A stretch of 64,000 bases of DNA, from the NCBI RefSeq assembly GCF_036370855.1, contig NC_088099.1, positions 22,969,501 to 23,033,500 of the forward strand. Direction: 5' to 3'. The position numbers and the translations under genes were made by a program. Shown piece by piece: positions 12,684 to 23,972 of this stretch. This DNA is from Dromaius novaehollandiae. Taxonomy: Eukaryota; Chordata; Aves; Casuariiformes; Dromaiidae. Below the pieces are notes generated by a model. That model was given only the letters and a program-made list of their open reading frames with translations, was not told the origin of the DNA and did no database searches. Positions within the stretch are counted from its first letter, which is position 1. The number at the start of each line of letters is the position of its first letter.

Positions 12684-12800
12684 CGGCCACATTTCTGTAA
12701 AGTCCTATCCAGAAACCTCCTACTTTGTTTCCAAGCAGTTGTATTTTGTGTATCAGAAAGTCTGATTCTTCCACATTTTCTACTGAAACCAAGGTAGCAC
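12684..12800 (-). CDS. MRC1L: MRC1-like exon 27: CTLD8, middle part
   Basis: 117 bases, phase 1 to phase 1. It encodes ATLVSVENVEESDFLIHKI and GGFWIGLYRNVA, parallel to human SSLVSIESAAESSF and NFWIGLFRNVEG. Acceptor TTTCAG, donor GTAATG. Confidence 0.92.
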
Positions 12801-13268
12801 CTGAAAGGCATTAGCAAGCAAATAACAGTGTTGTGCATGAGCAACTACTGGAATGACCTGTCTTTCAAGTCTTTCAAAACAACTACTTTGGAAAGTTTGT
12901 TGCATACTTCTCTCTTCCTTCACCATCGCTTCTCACCAAGCAAAGAGCCCTGCAGGCGCTAGGTGAGGATGGCTCCCAACCTGCTGCCCCAGGTTGCCCT
13001 GCCCCAGCAGCAGGCAGCTGATGTGGAGCCGCTGCTCTTTTTGTGGCCACAGCCCTTCTCCTCATCCTGTCGCCCTTCCATCTTGAGGAGGAAAGAGCAC
13101 TGCAGAAAGCCACCCACGTTGGTTTATTTTCATTGCATCCAATTTTAAAATAGCTTTTTAGGTAATTGAAGTATTCCTAATGATTTTTATTAACATTTCT
13201 ACATTTTTATATGTGTTTTATATAAAACTTTCTTATAAATCTTGTCAGTCAATAAAAAAGCCTCTCAC

Positions 13269-13415
13269 CTAAGTGGGCACATTCCAGGGAAGCCAGGGCC
13301 CAACTTGTCCTAGCTGACGATTCGATGTAGTAGCAGTGGCCGTGGTAAGGAATCCAAGCTCGGAGTTCCTCTGCTTCAGGGCAGCCTCCAGGCAGCTGAG
13401 CAGGGTCAGTAGGAG
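13269..13415 (-). CDS. MRC1L: MRC1-like exon 26: CTLD8, first part
   Basis: 147 bases, phase 1 to phase 1. It encodes PTDPAQLPGGCPEAEELRAW, IPYHGHCYYIESSARTSWAL and ASLECAHLG. Human CTLD8 has AWIPFHGHCYYIESS and ASLECLRMG. Acceptor TTATAG, donor GTGAGA. Confidence 0.93.
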   Translation of the reverse strand, partial: LLLTLLSCLEAALKQRNSELGFLTTATATTSNRQLGQVGPWLPWNVPT

Positions 13416-13479
13416 CTATAACTTAAGAAGCCAAATGGTGTGAAATTGGTATTTTTTAATGATTAGCCCGAGCTAGAAT

Positions 13480-13530
13480 ATACATATATACATATATATA
13501 TATATGCATACGTACACACAAACACACACA
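13480..13530 (+). repeat. AT/CA microsatellite
   Basis: Imperfect TATACATATATA passes into ACACACAAACACACAC, a simple repeat in the intron between exons 25 and 26. Confidence 0.8.
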
Positions 13531-14671
13531 AAGAGAGGGATTTCTTTCACCTGGCTTTAACTATCTAGACCTCTACCCCTGACTAATCATACAAGCCTTC
13601 AGTGGAGACACTAGGGAGAGACAGACAATCAGGCTGTGCAACATCTCGTTTCTCCAACCACATTTCTCAGGGCAGGGAAACAAACCACATTGTGCAACAC
13701 CTAATTAACTGACTTGACAATAACGTGAGGAAAGCAAATCCTGAAGGTGATATATATCTAGAATTTTTTATTCTTCTACCACAGAAGACTTTTGTAGGTT
13801 AATGAACTGTTGATACTGCAGTCCATATTGTATGGCTGTCTGTACTCTATATGTGGTCGCGTTATTCAGAGGAGCCATCATTGTAGCATCCAAGTGCCAA
13901 ATCAGAGTTTCTTATCGTGTGTGCAACTCCTATTTGCTTTTATTGTTTCACAGTTCTTACACTGCACATGCAGACCAAATATATGGTTGGAAAATCTGAT
14001 TCAGAAGTCATCTTCAAGTGATAAAATCTATTTTGAATCCCACATTAAGAACAGAATATATTATGTAGCCTTAAAACTTCAAGGAGGGAAAGCAACACAC
14101 TTCTACCAAATCTACAGATAAACGTACCTCTGGCATACCTCTATAAAGAGTTAAAGTAACACTCACATTCCCAAGGCTCTTGCACCTGCAACAGAACTGC
14201 TTTATCTCTTAATACTATTGGCAATAGTGAACGGAAGCAAAACTCGTGCCTGTTTTTTGGCTGTTAGTGACACCTACAAGTTAATTGACGAAGCTGTTGC
14301 TGTCCAGATAGCCAGTGCAAGTTCCCAGCACGTATTTGTGTCACACACAGTCTCAAGTGAGATTTATGCTCACATCTCAGAAAGAGCTAAATAGCTTTAA
14401 GACAGAGCTCATCTACCGCACATGGTTATGGCTACCGCGACGTCAGTGTAACTGTCTGCTACATTTGTACTGCAAGAGCCTTTCATGTGCCATAGCCTTG
14501 ACATTCACATATCATCCAATAGCAAAATACCAAATTTTACAGGGAAGTAGACAGCATCTTGAAGCATACTTTTCTGAGAGTTTTAGCCCAAGCCATAGCA
14601 CCGTCTCTAGGATTAAGCAGACTAAAGGAATTAATAATGCATCATTAAAATGGTTAAATTCATTTGCTTAC

Positions 14672-14837
14672 CATCTGATATTTTACAAACTGAAAAGTAA
14701 CTTTCATTGCAAGATGCTGTTTTCCAGGTACCATCAAGATCTAGATAGACACAAGTGTTTTTCTCCTTTGGCTCTCCTGCTGCCCATTTAGTGTACCTAG
14801 TTTTCCAGTTGTCAGTCCATTTGTAATATCTCCCAGT
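14672..14837 (-). CDS. MRC1L: MRC1-like exon 25: CTLD7 end
   Basis: 166 bases, phase 0 to phase 1. It encodes TGRYYKWTDNWKTRYTKWAA, TCVYLDLDGTWKTASCNES and FSVCKISD; human has CVYLDLDGYWKTAHCNESFYFLCKRSD. Acceptor TTTCAG, donor GTAAGC. Confidence 0.92.
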
Positions 14838-15680
14838 CTGAAAAGAAATATGTTCTGGTAACGGAGATTGTTACATAAAAAGCATTGATACATAATGTCC
14901 TGTCTTTATTTGAGTTTTTCATCAAAAAAGGCTTGTCCTGCTGTGTTTTTTTAAACACCATTCACTGTACTGAGCAATGTCACTGTATGCTGAATGTGTG
15001 AGTTACATAAGAACTATGTATGAATAATGTTCAACAGTGCATTAGGTGAGAGCAGGGGGGTGGAATTGGAAGTAGCACAGCCTTATATTGTGCCAAAATA
15101 TCGCAAGACCCTCAGACAAGTCCATCTTAGATCATTTAGGAAATCCTGAATCAAAAGAAGCAGCTACATGGAATTCATCCTTTCTGCTCTGCTTTATTTA
15201 GAATAAGGCAATGAGCAATTTGGTGAGTAAAGATTACTTGACATTACAAACTCAAAATCATCTATAAAATATTGCTTTTATACTCATAATATTTTTATTA
15301 ATATAATAACAGTTATAAGTAGCCATAGATATGACAGAGAGTTAAACTTTAAGGCTGGCTAAAAATTGCGACACTAACAGCTGCACGTCCTAGCTTTTGA
15401 CTCCCAGACTGCACCTTTATTTCTTCTACGATTTCTCTAGCTTTCTGTTTCCATGTATTGCTTCCCAGCATGACCTGTTCTGTCTCTCTTTCCACTCCAT
15501 TTGCTGCATGTAGTCTTTGAGCAATTCTAGCAGGAACACTAGAAACCCATGCACACGCATTGTGAATCCAGCCAGAGGACAGTTCTTACATCACCGATAT
15601 GACTGTGGCAACCAACACACCGCTAAAAAGCAGGAGAGCTCAGGGAGCACCCAAACCTCTCGTCTATCCAGCGCTCTTAC

Positions 15681-15913
15681 CACATTGCTGTTAAGACCGA
15701 TCCATACAGGTTTTCCATATTTCAGTGTCTGGATCCACAGGAATGAATGGATGTAGGCATCTAAAATGCTGGCAAGTTCTGCAGATTTGTCTTGGCAGTT
15801 TTTTCTGGCTTCTTCCCATTGCATTTCAGAAGAGATGATTGAATAGCTACTGTCACCATAATGCACAAAATCAGAAGACAGATTTGTTGTTGATACTTCA
15901 GATTGTGTAGTAG
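15681..15913 (-). CDS. MRC1L: MRC1-like exon 24: CTLD7, first and middle part
   Basis: 233 bases, phase 1 to phase 0. It encodes HYGDSSYSIISSEMQWEEAR, NCQDKSAELASILDAYIHSF and GKPVWIGLNSNV, matching human KYGKSSYSLMRQKFQWHEA, ASILDPYSNAF and VWIALNSN. Acceptor CTGTAG, donor GTAAGA. Confidence 0.93.
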
Positions 15914-17202
15914 CTACAGAGAGAATATTGAACACAGGTATTTACAACACACCACTGATCTCTAACATAGAGGCTCTTAAAAAATATAAAAGGTACAGTA
16001 TTAACAGTAAGTAAAAATCTTATTTAAGTTCATTAACAACTTTTTAATGAACGAAACCTTGCCACAAAGCATAAACAAAATTTGTTAATATAGAAAGCAG
16101 ACTGAAATCCTAGCTAGCCTGAAGTGTAGTTGATAGAGACCTGACTAGTACAAATATTTTATTCATAATCTGGAGATTTGATCCCTTATGCTTCAATATT
16201 TTGCCTAAATCTGGATATCTGATATCTCTGCCTATATCTGATACCTACACACTTATTTCAGTTCACTGGTGGAGAGGACATTGGGCTAGGCTTTTAGGGT
16301 ATTTACTCATGTACTGTATTATCACAACTTGAGCCTTTAATACCTGGTGTTAACTGATTACCGATCACTGCCTGACTCAAAGTCATTAGCCTGTCTGCAA
16401 AGGCCATGTGAATGTTCTTCACACATTTGAGCATCTGTTTTTATCCTTGGCATCAGCCATATGTTAAAAACAGCAGTAGCTGGGATTAAAGACGATACAA
16501 CTGCCCTCCTAAAACCCTATGTTTGCTGTGCAGGGAGAGTGGGTTTCTTAAAAGCAAGTTAACCACATTGAGGGTAAGCAGGCTGTACAAGCTGATTAAA
16601 GAGAGGAGACAAGTTGAGAAAGGCAAATAAACACGGTTTCATTATCTGTGCTTTGCCTTCTCTACTTCTATCCTACTGCTGGGCTGCAGGGATTTGCGTA
16701 ATGAGAATTTTACAGCAGGAGAGTCAACACTCATTACTCATTTTGGTGCAAAAAAGCTCAATATTTTTCAACAGCGAAGAAAGAGCTCAGAGACTATACA
16801 TTTTAATAGACCTCATAAGAAAGCATTATCTGCTATGCTCTGAGATAGCCAGGAAAGATCACTTTAAGAGCACGGTTTTGCAATGCACTTGAAGGGAATG
16901 CAAAAAGCCTCGTATTCCACTGAGAAGAAATCTGTTTCCACTTATTATTGTCTAGTACTATTCATGATTTAGACACAAAAACCTAATTAAGATAATGATT
17001 CCTCTCTAGTAAGCTCTGTGGGACAAACTGTACTTTCAAAATAGTCTTGCCCTAAGACTGGTGGATTTCTGAAAGCCTGAGAGACTCAGAATGAGGCTGA
17101 AACAAAGCTGAAAAGAATCATGTGTTCACAGTGTGTTTTATATTCATCTTATTTAACTGAGGTACTCATTTGATTTAGGAGACTGGGTTAAACGGAACTC
17201 AC

Positions 17203-17293
17203 GTGAATTCATTTGGCATATATAGCCTCTCTCGTTGTCACAGCTATCATCCCTCCACTTCCCGTCTGTCTTTATCGCGAAGACGCAGTCTGT
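17203..17293 (-). CDS. MRC1L: MRC1-like exon 23: CTLD6 end
   Basis: 91 bases, phase 0 to phase 1. It encodes TDCVFAIKTDGKWRDDSC and DNERGYICQMNS, parallel to human DCVVI, GKWMDDTC and RGYICQ. Acceptor CCTGCAG, donor GTGAGT. Confidence 0.9.
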
Positions 17294-18231
17294 CTGCAGG
17301 AAAGGGGACATACACTGTCACTAGCAGAGGCAATGAGCAGGCGGTGAGCTGGGCAACCTGCACGTGCATAGAGGAAGCATTTCCATCTCCCGTGTTTCTA
17401 GCGCAAGCCTGGTGGCTGGACTAGTGGCTGCGGGACGCCCAGCCGAGCCGGGCCACGCACGCTGTACCAATGGTTTGCAGTCATTATCAAGTTGTCACTA
17501 TCAGATACCTTTGGTAAAAAACAAAATTTCCCTTTAGCTCCTTATTTTTAATTGCTTCAAGATTTCCTTCCAATAGCTTTCCCGATTTCAAGATTGGCCT
17601 TGCCAGGCTTTCAGCATTTCATCTAAGTTTCTCTTTTATGCTGATTGAAACAAGTTTTAGTCATAAGCAAGCTGACTGATCGTAGATGTTAAAAATCTCT
17701 AGCGACTAACTTCTACTACAATTTCTTCAGAAACTGCAAGTGTCTTTCCTTTGGAAAAGAGATTGAATTTCAGCAGAGTGACAACCCTTATATTGGTGAT
17801 ATCCTTTTATACCGTCAGGAACAGGTATAACAGTATGAGAACATGTTGTCCAGGAATGGAGCATATACACAGAGAGACAAATTAATGTTGCAATAGCAAC
17901 CTTAATTTTGATTTATGGTAACTTAGAAAAGTTTGGCTTTGCAACTTCAATGTTTGCAGTAATGTAGTTCCTGTAGTTCTTGTACATCATCTAACTGATG
18001 TAATATATGCCTCTCTGGATTTTAAAGAATTCATATTTTGTAATGGCTCAGATGGAAAACACAAAGTGCCTTCTTCAGAATCTCTGCCAAATATATTGGT
18101 ATATCTGGAATGGCTATCAGGTGATTTGCTAAGCCCCATGCTGCTTATGAAAGGATCTCTTTCAGCATATTATTCTCCTGTTAAAAAAATCTAGCTGCCT
18201 AAGATATTGAGGTTGCTTAAATTTGCAATAC

Positions 18232-18428
18232 CTCCACAGTGTTGTCAGTCAATGTGAGGTAGTCATAAAAGTCAAAGAAACTTTGTTTCTCTTCTGGTGC
18301 ACCATTAACCCAATTGGTGTAGGAAACAGTGCTTCCATCTGTCCAAAGAAAGGTGGACTCTGCATTGATATCGTTCATTCCAATCCAAACATCAGTTGTG
18401 GCTTCCTTTAAATGATAAAAGAGGAAGG
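18232..18428 (-). CDS. MRC1L: MRC1-like exon 22: CTLD6, middle part
   Basis: 197 bases, phase 1 to phase 0. It encodes AFLFYHLKEATTDVWIGMND, TFLWTDGSTVSYTNWVNGAP and an acidic, aromatic loop ending LTLTDNTVE. The loop replaces the human RRSSLSYEDA stretch, and the conserved cysteine follows in exon 23. Acceptor CTCCAG, donor GTATTG. Confidence 0.9.
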
Positions 18429-19040
18429 CTGGAGGGAAGCAAAGATTTCTTGTTAAGGAAACTCCATCATGCCTTACCCAAAACAGAAAAATTGTACACA
18501 TGCCCAGAACTGAGGCCATATTAAGGAGATAACATTTCCCACAACAGAGCCCATCTGCCTTTTAACGAATGTTTAGATTAGCACCTACAGGAACATATCT
18601 TATGCAAGCATTAAGGCTGAAAAAATAGTCAGAGTAAGCTCTGGAGCAAATGAGAAAATGTCCCCTTCCCCAACATATATGCACACATAGTATTCCAACT
18701 AATCATAGCGCCAATAAGCGTGAGAAAGAATACAGATGTCTGTTAGACTGAGGGAACCACACTCAAAACAGACTGGAAGTTTCATAATTTCATGCAAATT
18801 GAGCAATGCTGAAAGAACTAGCAACACACTTTTTATTTCTTGTATGTAACAATTTATCTAACCTGTCATACTTTGGAGTTAAAACCAAGCATGAACTAAT
18901 CTGGCTAATAAACAATTTTTAGCACATAATCCTATAACGTACATTGGACAGCATAGCACTTTCCTTAGCAGGAGATTACAATTTGGTTTTATGAGAGGTA
19001 ACCAATATCCCATCTGTTTCAATAGAGCCCGTATAGGTAC

Positions 19041-19155
19041 CTTGCACTTGTTCATTTGATATGGTAGCCAGGTTTCCTCCCAAATCTATACAAATGTCTC
19101 GTGCAGCATGCCACGTGAGCTTTCTTGTTATAGTGGAAGCAAATATTTTGAAACA
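19041..19155 (-). CDS. MRC1L: MRC1-like exon 21: CTLD6, first part
   Basis: 115 bases, phase 0 to phase 1. It encodes CFKIFASTITRKLTWHAARD and ICIDLGGNLATISNEQVQ, parallel to human CFKIFGF and CIGFGGNLVSIQNEKEQ. Acceptor CCCCAG, donor GTACCT. Confidence 0.92.
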
Positions 19156-19421
19156 CTGGGGGAAGAAGAAAAGAAAAGCATGAGTCAAGCACTTCATTTG
19201 AACCAGCAAAGAAGATGGAAACTGTTACATGTGAATAATGCCAATTAGCCATAGGACATATATTTTCTCCAGAACAAGAAAGCAGGGCTACAATAATGAC
19301 AAAGCTCAAGAGTGCTAAATTTAAATGGTCATAAACGGTGTGCAGATTCTTTCTTTTAGTGATCAGCTCTTTTTCAGTTTCACTGTCATACACAATTCAC
19401 TGAAGATACGTTTTGACATAC

Positions 19422-19558
19422 CTTGTTGTTAAAAAAAAGCCAACTTTCTGGACATCCTCCAGGAGGCAATGGAGAAGCAAAAGTTGAATTAACAGAACTG
19501 TTATGCTTTTCACATATAAAATTATTGGAGGAACCACAGTTTATGTCATTCCACAAGC
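19422..19558 (-). CDS. MRC1L: MRC1-like exon 20: CTLD5 end and CTLD6 start
   Basis: 137 bases, phase 1 to phase 0. It encodes LWNDINCGSSNNFICEKHNS, a linker with two N-glycosylation sequons (NSS, NST), and PGGCPESWLFFNNK, the start of CTLD6. WNDINC completes the CTLD5 sugar site. Acceptor TTTTAG, donor GTATGT. Confidence 0.92.
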
Positions 19559-21201
19559 CTAAAAAATAATTAGATTGAATCAGCAAGTCAAGATGTTATA
19601 GTAATATTTGCAGCAATAATCTAGCACTTCTTATTTTAATTTCTAAAGTGGGTAATCTGTACGCTACAGACTGTTGAAGGAGGTAAAAGAGCTATGCACT
19701 ACATTTATGCAGTGAACTATTGTTTATAAATAGCAGATGTTTATGCATGTTAGCTACTGAGCCCTGCTGCCTGGCCAGCATCTAGAAATTAAAAAAGGAA
19801 TAAAGGACAGAGAAGAAAGGGCAAGTGGCTCAAAATAAAAGCTATGATCATCAATTAGCTTCATTCTACTTTTTCTTCCCCTCAGGGAGTGTGAGTAGGA
19901 GAATTATAGGAGACAGAGGATGAGAAAAAAGAAATGAAGATATGATGAACATTTTTGAAGCAGAAAGTGATTTAGTGTATTTTGTATTTCAGGCTGCAGC
20001 TTGATGTGAGGGCCAAGTTACCATGACAGCTTTGATGAGCCAGTTGAAGTTCTAGTGGTAGCCCAGCTGTCACCCCTCATGCTTAATTTGAACTGCCTGA
20101 TCCTGCTGCCCCTCAGCCCGGGCTCCCCACCGAATCTGCTACCTCTTTGTGATTTTTCAAACAGTGGCACTGTCACACTGCAGGCAGCAGGTGGATATAC
20201 CAGTAATCCCATTTGAAAAGAAAACGAGAGAGAAATGGATGAGATAGGAAATCACGGATCTAACTGAGGGCACAATATGGTGTTCAAATATGCATTATGA
20301 AACATGTGAAGTCTCCTGGGGGTCACCACTTCAAGTTAATGCGCCGTTGTCTAGGGATTCAGTTTGCAGACTAAAATACCTATTTCAGTTGTCATAATGT
20401 ACACCAGGTTTCTAAGCACCTGTTATAATCAACAGAGAACTAGAGCAGGATTCATTTATCTAAACAGAAGTGTTTAGTGCCGTTTGAGAGGCTATGCAGA
20501 GAGCTGGAAGATATGTTGCAGTTCCTCCAGGAAACTCAGGTGGGATAACTCCAGGACATTGCAGGTGGCTACAGTCATGTATGTTTTGGCAGCTGAATAC
20601 TACTCTAGGGTTAACTGAATTGCTCTTCAGGCAGCAATGGGTGCACTGATGACATCTCCTTTTAACCATAATGAGATTTATAGCCTAGCTCACATTAGCT
20701 ACATTTAGTTGTCAGCTCAAGCTGAATGCTACACTTATGGTCCAATTCAGCTGTCCACATGAGGGCTTCCAGCGTCATCTGAGATGAGCTCAGCATAGCT
20801 GAGACATCTACGTGGGGCCTGGCAGAGGGTGGGTGAGCCACCTTTTCTGGATCAGTAGCTGAAGGAGGTAGGATGCATTTAAAATGGCACTAGATGCCTA
20901 TGTTTGGGCAAATGAATCTCGCTTTTAGTGCCTTCATATAAATGCAGAATTTTAGGTGGGATTGCTGGATGAATTGTTTAGAAACCATAAATGGGGAAAT
21001 TGACTTCCTTCTATTTACGCTATTGAATTTCCGTTAGCGTCAGCTGAGTTACAGAGATAAAGCCAAGATGAAAAATTAGCTCTAGGGTTTGTTTTGCAAG
21101 GTATTTACATTCAAAAGAATTTAAAAGTGTCTAAGACTGCCTTGTGCCTTTGAGGAAAACAGAAAAAAAGTAAAATCTAAAATTTTAGCTCTGTTACTTA
21201 C
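19559..21201. other. Intron 19
   Basis: About 1.6 kb without a recognisable exon or repeat family. The short ORFs at 20018-20212 and 20460-20669 have no family features. Confidence 0.45.
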
Positions 21202-21302
21202 CTAGATCTGACATCATTATCACACAGTTTTCATCATTGTTTGCAAAGTTGGGTTCATTGGGAGCCCAAGCCACATAGGTCACTGGAGTCCCATCTATCC
21301 AG
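21202..21302 (-). CDS. MRC1L: MRC1-like exon 19: CTLD5, EPN-containing part
   Basis: 101 bases, phase 2 to phase 1. It encodes WIDGTPVTYVAWAPNEPNFA and NNDENCVIMMSDLG. The EPN motif and acidic DEN cluster match human CTLD5 (GEPNFANEDENC), predicting an intact mannose-type calcium site together with WND in exon 20. Acceptor TTTAAG, donor GTAAGT. Confidence 0.93.
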
Positions 21303-22892
21303 CTTAAAAAAAAGATATACTAACAGTTATTAATACACTTCAGTCATTGGATAAGAATCCTAATGAACATTGTGACTGGTGAACCATGTTACTGGTGCCA
21401 GGTAGAAACAAACAAACATATTTTCCATTGATAGACGGGAATGAATCATTTAATATCAGAAACTATTATGTAGCCTGCCCTAATACAGGGAAGAAAATTA
21501 AATATTTTATTTATTTTAACTGATCTGGTTGAATCATTTAGTTAATATTTTTCTCAGTCTGAGTACTTCCAGTACTTTCATAGATGCAAGCAACAGCAGA
21601 AGATCTTGATCTGTGGATTTCACTCTGAAGAGAAGTAGCTCAATAGGATATTTCTCTCAAGTCTTGTGCCTGGAGACTAATAAGCATTCTCTCCGTTTTG
21701 GGACCACCCTTCCTGAAGTATCAAAATTGACATTTTTCTTTATATTTACTTCCTTTTATTTTAATAAATTGCTATTGCAGGACAAAGATATTGGCATTGA
21801 ATTTTAATCAATAGCTCAGAGTTGAGGTCACTCATCTGGAAGTGGGAAATTAAGTTCAGCTCCCTCATCTGTCTCTTGCTGATGTGTTGCACTTGATATC
21901 AATAAATGAGATGTTCACTGGAATCAAGCAATGCCCCATCTCCCTAACTAGTGCCCTAAATCATGAGGTCAGAATCATGCACTGGCGCAGTCACTAGCAA
22001 TAACACCATTTAAAATAGAAAAATTCCGGCAGTGGTGACTGAGGACCTGTCTCTCCTCACTCCTCTTCTGCTCTTTCCAAGGTTAGTAATATACTGAGAC
22101 TAAATAGTGGCTGAAAAATGCAAAGGTTAAATTCAAATGTCCTCTAAACCTGTTTCAAGTCAGGATTAGAAACACGGTCTTTCACCTCCCAGGTGTGTCC
22201 TCACTACTAGATGGGAAGGTGGAAAGTGTCAGTATCCTGCTGTTTCATAGCTTTACTCCAGCTTTGAGCTTATTCTTCTGCAGGGTTTGGGGGTTTTGTT
22301 TGTTTGTTTTGGGTTCTCTGGGGTTTTTTTGGCAATACTTGTTAATTTAACTGTAGTGTAAGCTTCTGCTGATATTTTTCCTGGAATGGGAGTATGCAGA
22401 GGCCACCTTAAAAATCCCCATCAGAAGCAGCTTTTCCATTTGTTGTCCCCATCTTCCTAACCATGGAAGGCCTGTCTGAAACGATGATGTGTTGATAAAA
22501 AGCATACGAAAGATAGGCTGTATAGTATGGAACATATTTTGCATATGTGTGTTTATAGGTTTTATAGGTATAAAATCCAGCGTAGTAAGGTATTACTCCA
22601 GTTTATGACGCAAAGCTTTGAAAGAGACTTGAGAAAGCAGAGTACTTGAAGAAATACAGCTGCCAAGACTTTCTTTAGAGAAGTGATCATTAAAGCAAAA
22701 AAAATTTTTTTTTTCCCTTTTGGAGAAAACTCTTGGACTTTGGATTATTCCAGGACTATTCCATAGTGCTTTGTACTCAGTACACACAACTACTTTCAGT
22801 CCTTGAAAATGATACAATTTATTACTGCCAGCTGCATAAAATGCAGTATTGGTTTCTACAGGTTAAGAGCTGCAGTGATCATGTTAACTTAC

Positions 22893-22960
22893 CTAAATTT
22901 TTTATCAAGACTCACTTTTAAACCAATGAAGTATGGTGTAGAATTACTCCAATATTTATC
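22893..22960 (-). CDS. MRC1L: MRC1-like exon 18: CTLD5, middle part
   Basis: 68 bases, phase 0 to phase 2. It encodes DKYWSNSTPYFIGLKVSLDK and KF, matching human AYFIGLLISLDKKF. Acceptor TTCTAG, donor GTAAGT. Confidence 0.9.
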
Positions 22961-23146
22961 CTAGAACAGAAAGACACCATTTTAATTTAAAAAAAATCTT
23001 TGAAGTAGAACAAACAGAAATGCACTGGCCATTGATTAGGTCCATAGAGCAGACAGTCACTAAAGGGGTAACACTAAAGCACATACTTATAATTAAGTAC
23101 GATCATGTGTGTAGATATTCAGGAGCAGAAGACAGCTTTCCATAGC

Positions 23147-23173
23147 TGTGGAGCACTGTCTGAGTGCTCCACA
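23147..23173. other. Perfect 11-bp hairpin in intron 17
   Basis: TGTGGAGCACT (23147-23157) is followed by a 5-base loop and its exact reverse complement AGTGCTCCACA (23163-23173). A partial third copy, GGAGCACTC, follows at about 23183. Function unknown; possibly a remnant of an inverted-repeat element. Confidence 0.5.
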
Positions 23174-23648
23174 CTCACTCTGCGGAGCACTCACAGAGCT
23201 GAGTCCTGCAGCTCTAAGGGCCCATGGGCTGTGGTAAGAGAGAAATAGCGCTTGAGGAAGAAACCAGTAGATGTCTTTTCTCCTCTTTTCAGGACTGAGG
23301 CACTGTCTTTTTCCAGCCTCGAGTCACTCTCTCACGCTGAATGCTTCCCAGACCAGCACAACATCCTCCCACCTTGCTCTTCCAGCTGGCCTGCCCAACA
23401 ACCTCAGCATGCCTTGTGCAGGAGAACGACAGAAAGTACCCTCAGGGACCAAAAGGGTTGTGCGGCCAAACACTCTGGTTTGACGTATCAGAGGACAAGG
23501 CTCTTTAGGAAGAATTTCATAGATCTCATCTCAGGCAGATTTCACTAGTGAAAATGCTCACAGCTCTACCCTTGAGGCAATTCAGGTTTGGGGAGCAGAT
23601 TGCCAAATGCGTTTCTACTTTAGGCTGTCAGTTGATATTGATTCTTAC

Positions 23649-23824
23649 TTTTTTTTTTAGAGTTCTCCTTAAGAACATCCTCTCACTATTACTATTAACA
23701 ACAGCCAGATCTGCAGAATTCTTCCTGCAAAACTCTTGGGCTTTTTCCATGGACACACAGTCTTTGCTGACGTAGTATAGCTTATCTTCATATATGACCC
23801 ATCCATCCTCAGTGGTTTTGTATT
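23649..23824 (-). CDS. MRC1L: MRC1-like exon 17: CTLD5, first part
   Basis: 176 bases, phase 1 to phase 0. It encodes TTEDGWVIYEDKLYYVSKD, AQEFCRKNSADLAVVNSNSE and FLRRTLKKK. Human has VTEDGWVIYKDYQYYFSKE. The last ten bases of the exon are all A and abut the donor GTAAGA. Acceptor TTCCAG. No lesion. Confidence 0.9.
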
Positions 23825-23936
23825 CTGGAAAATAAATAAGATAACCTCAAATTCTTTATCTGTAGAACATAAAAGTTTGTTTTAGAATAACAATTTTAAT
23901 AAAAATGATGAACAATATGAATATGCAAAAACCTAC

Positions 23937-23972
23937 CATATGTGTCACTTGGTTCAGGCTTTAGAGGCATTC
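23937..23972 (-). CDS. MRC1L: MRC1-like exon 16: short linker between CTLD4 and CTLD5
   Basis: A 36-base micro-exon, phase 1 to phase 1, encoding GMPLKPEPSDTY. Human MRC1 has a similar proline-rich linker (TPKPEPTPAP) before CTLD5. Acceptor TTGCAG, donor GTAGGT. Confidence 0.8.

Noticed and set aside
13480-13530. Possible TATA-rich promoter
   Set aside because: It is an AT/CA microsatellite inside an intron.
18232-18300. Loss of the second conserved cysteine of CTLD6
   Set aside because: The DYLTLTDNTVE stretch first looked like a Cys-to-Tyr change, but the real DC lies at the start of exon 23 (TDCVF) in correct phase.
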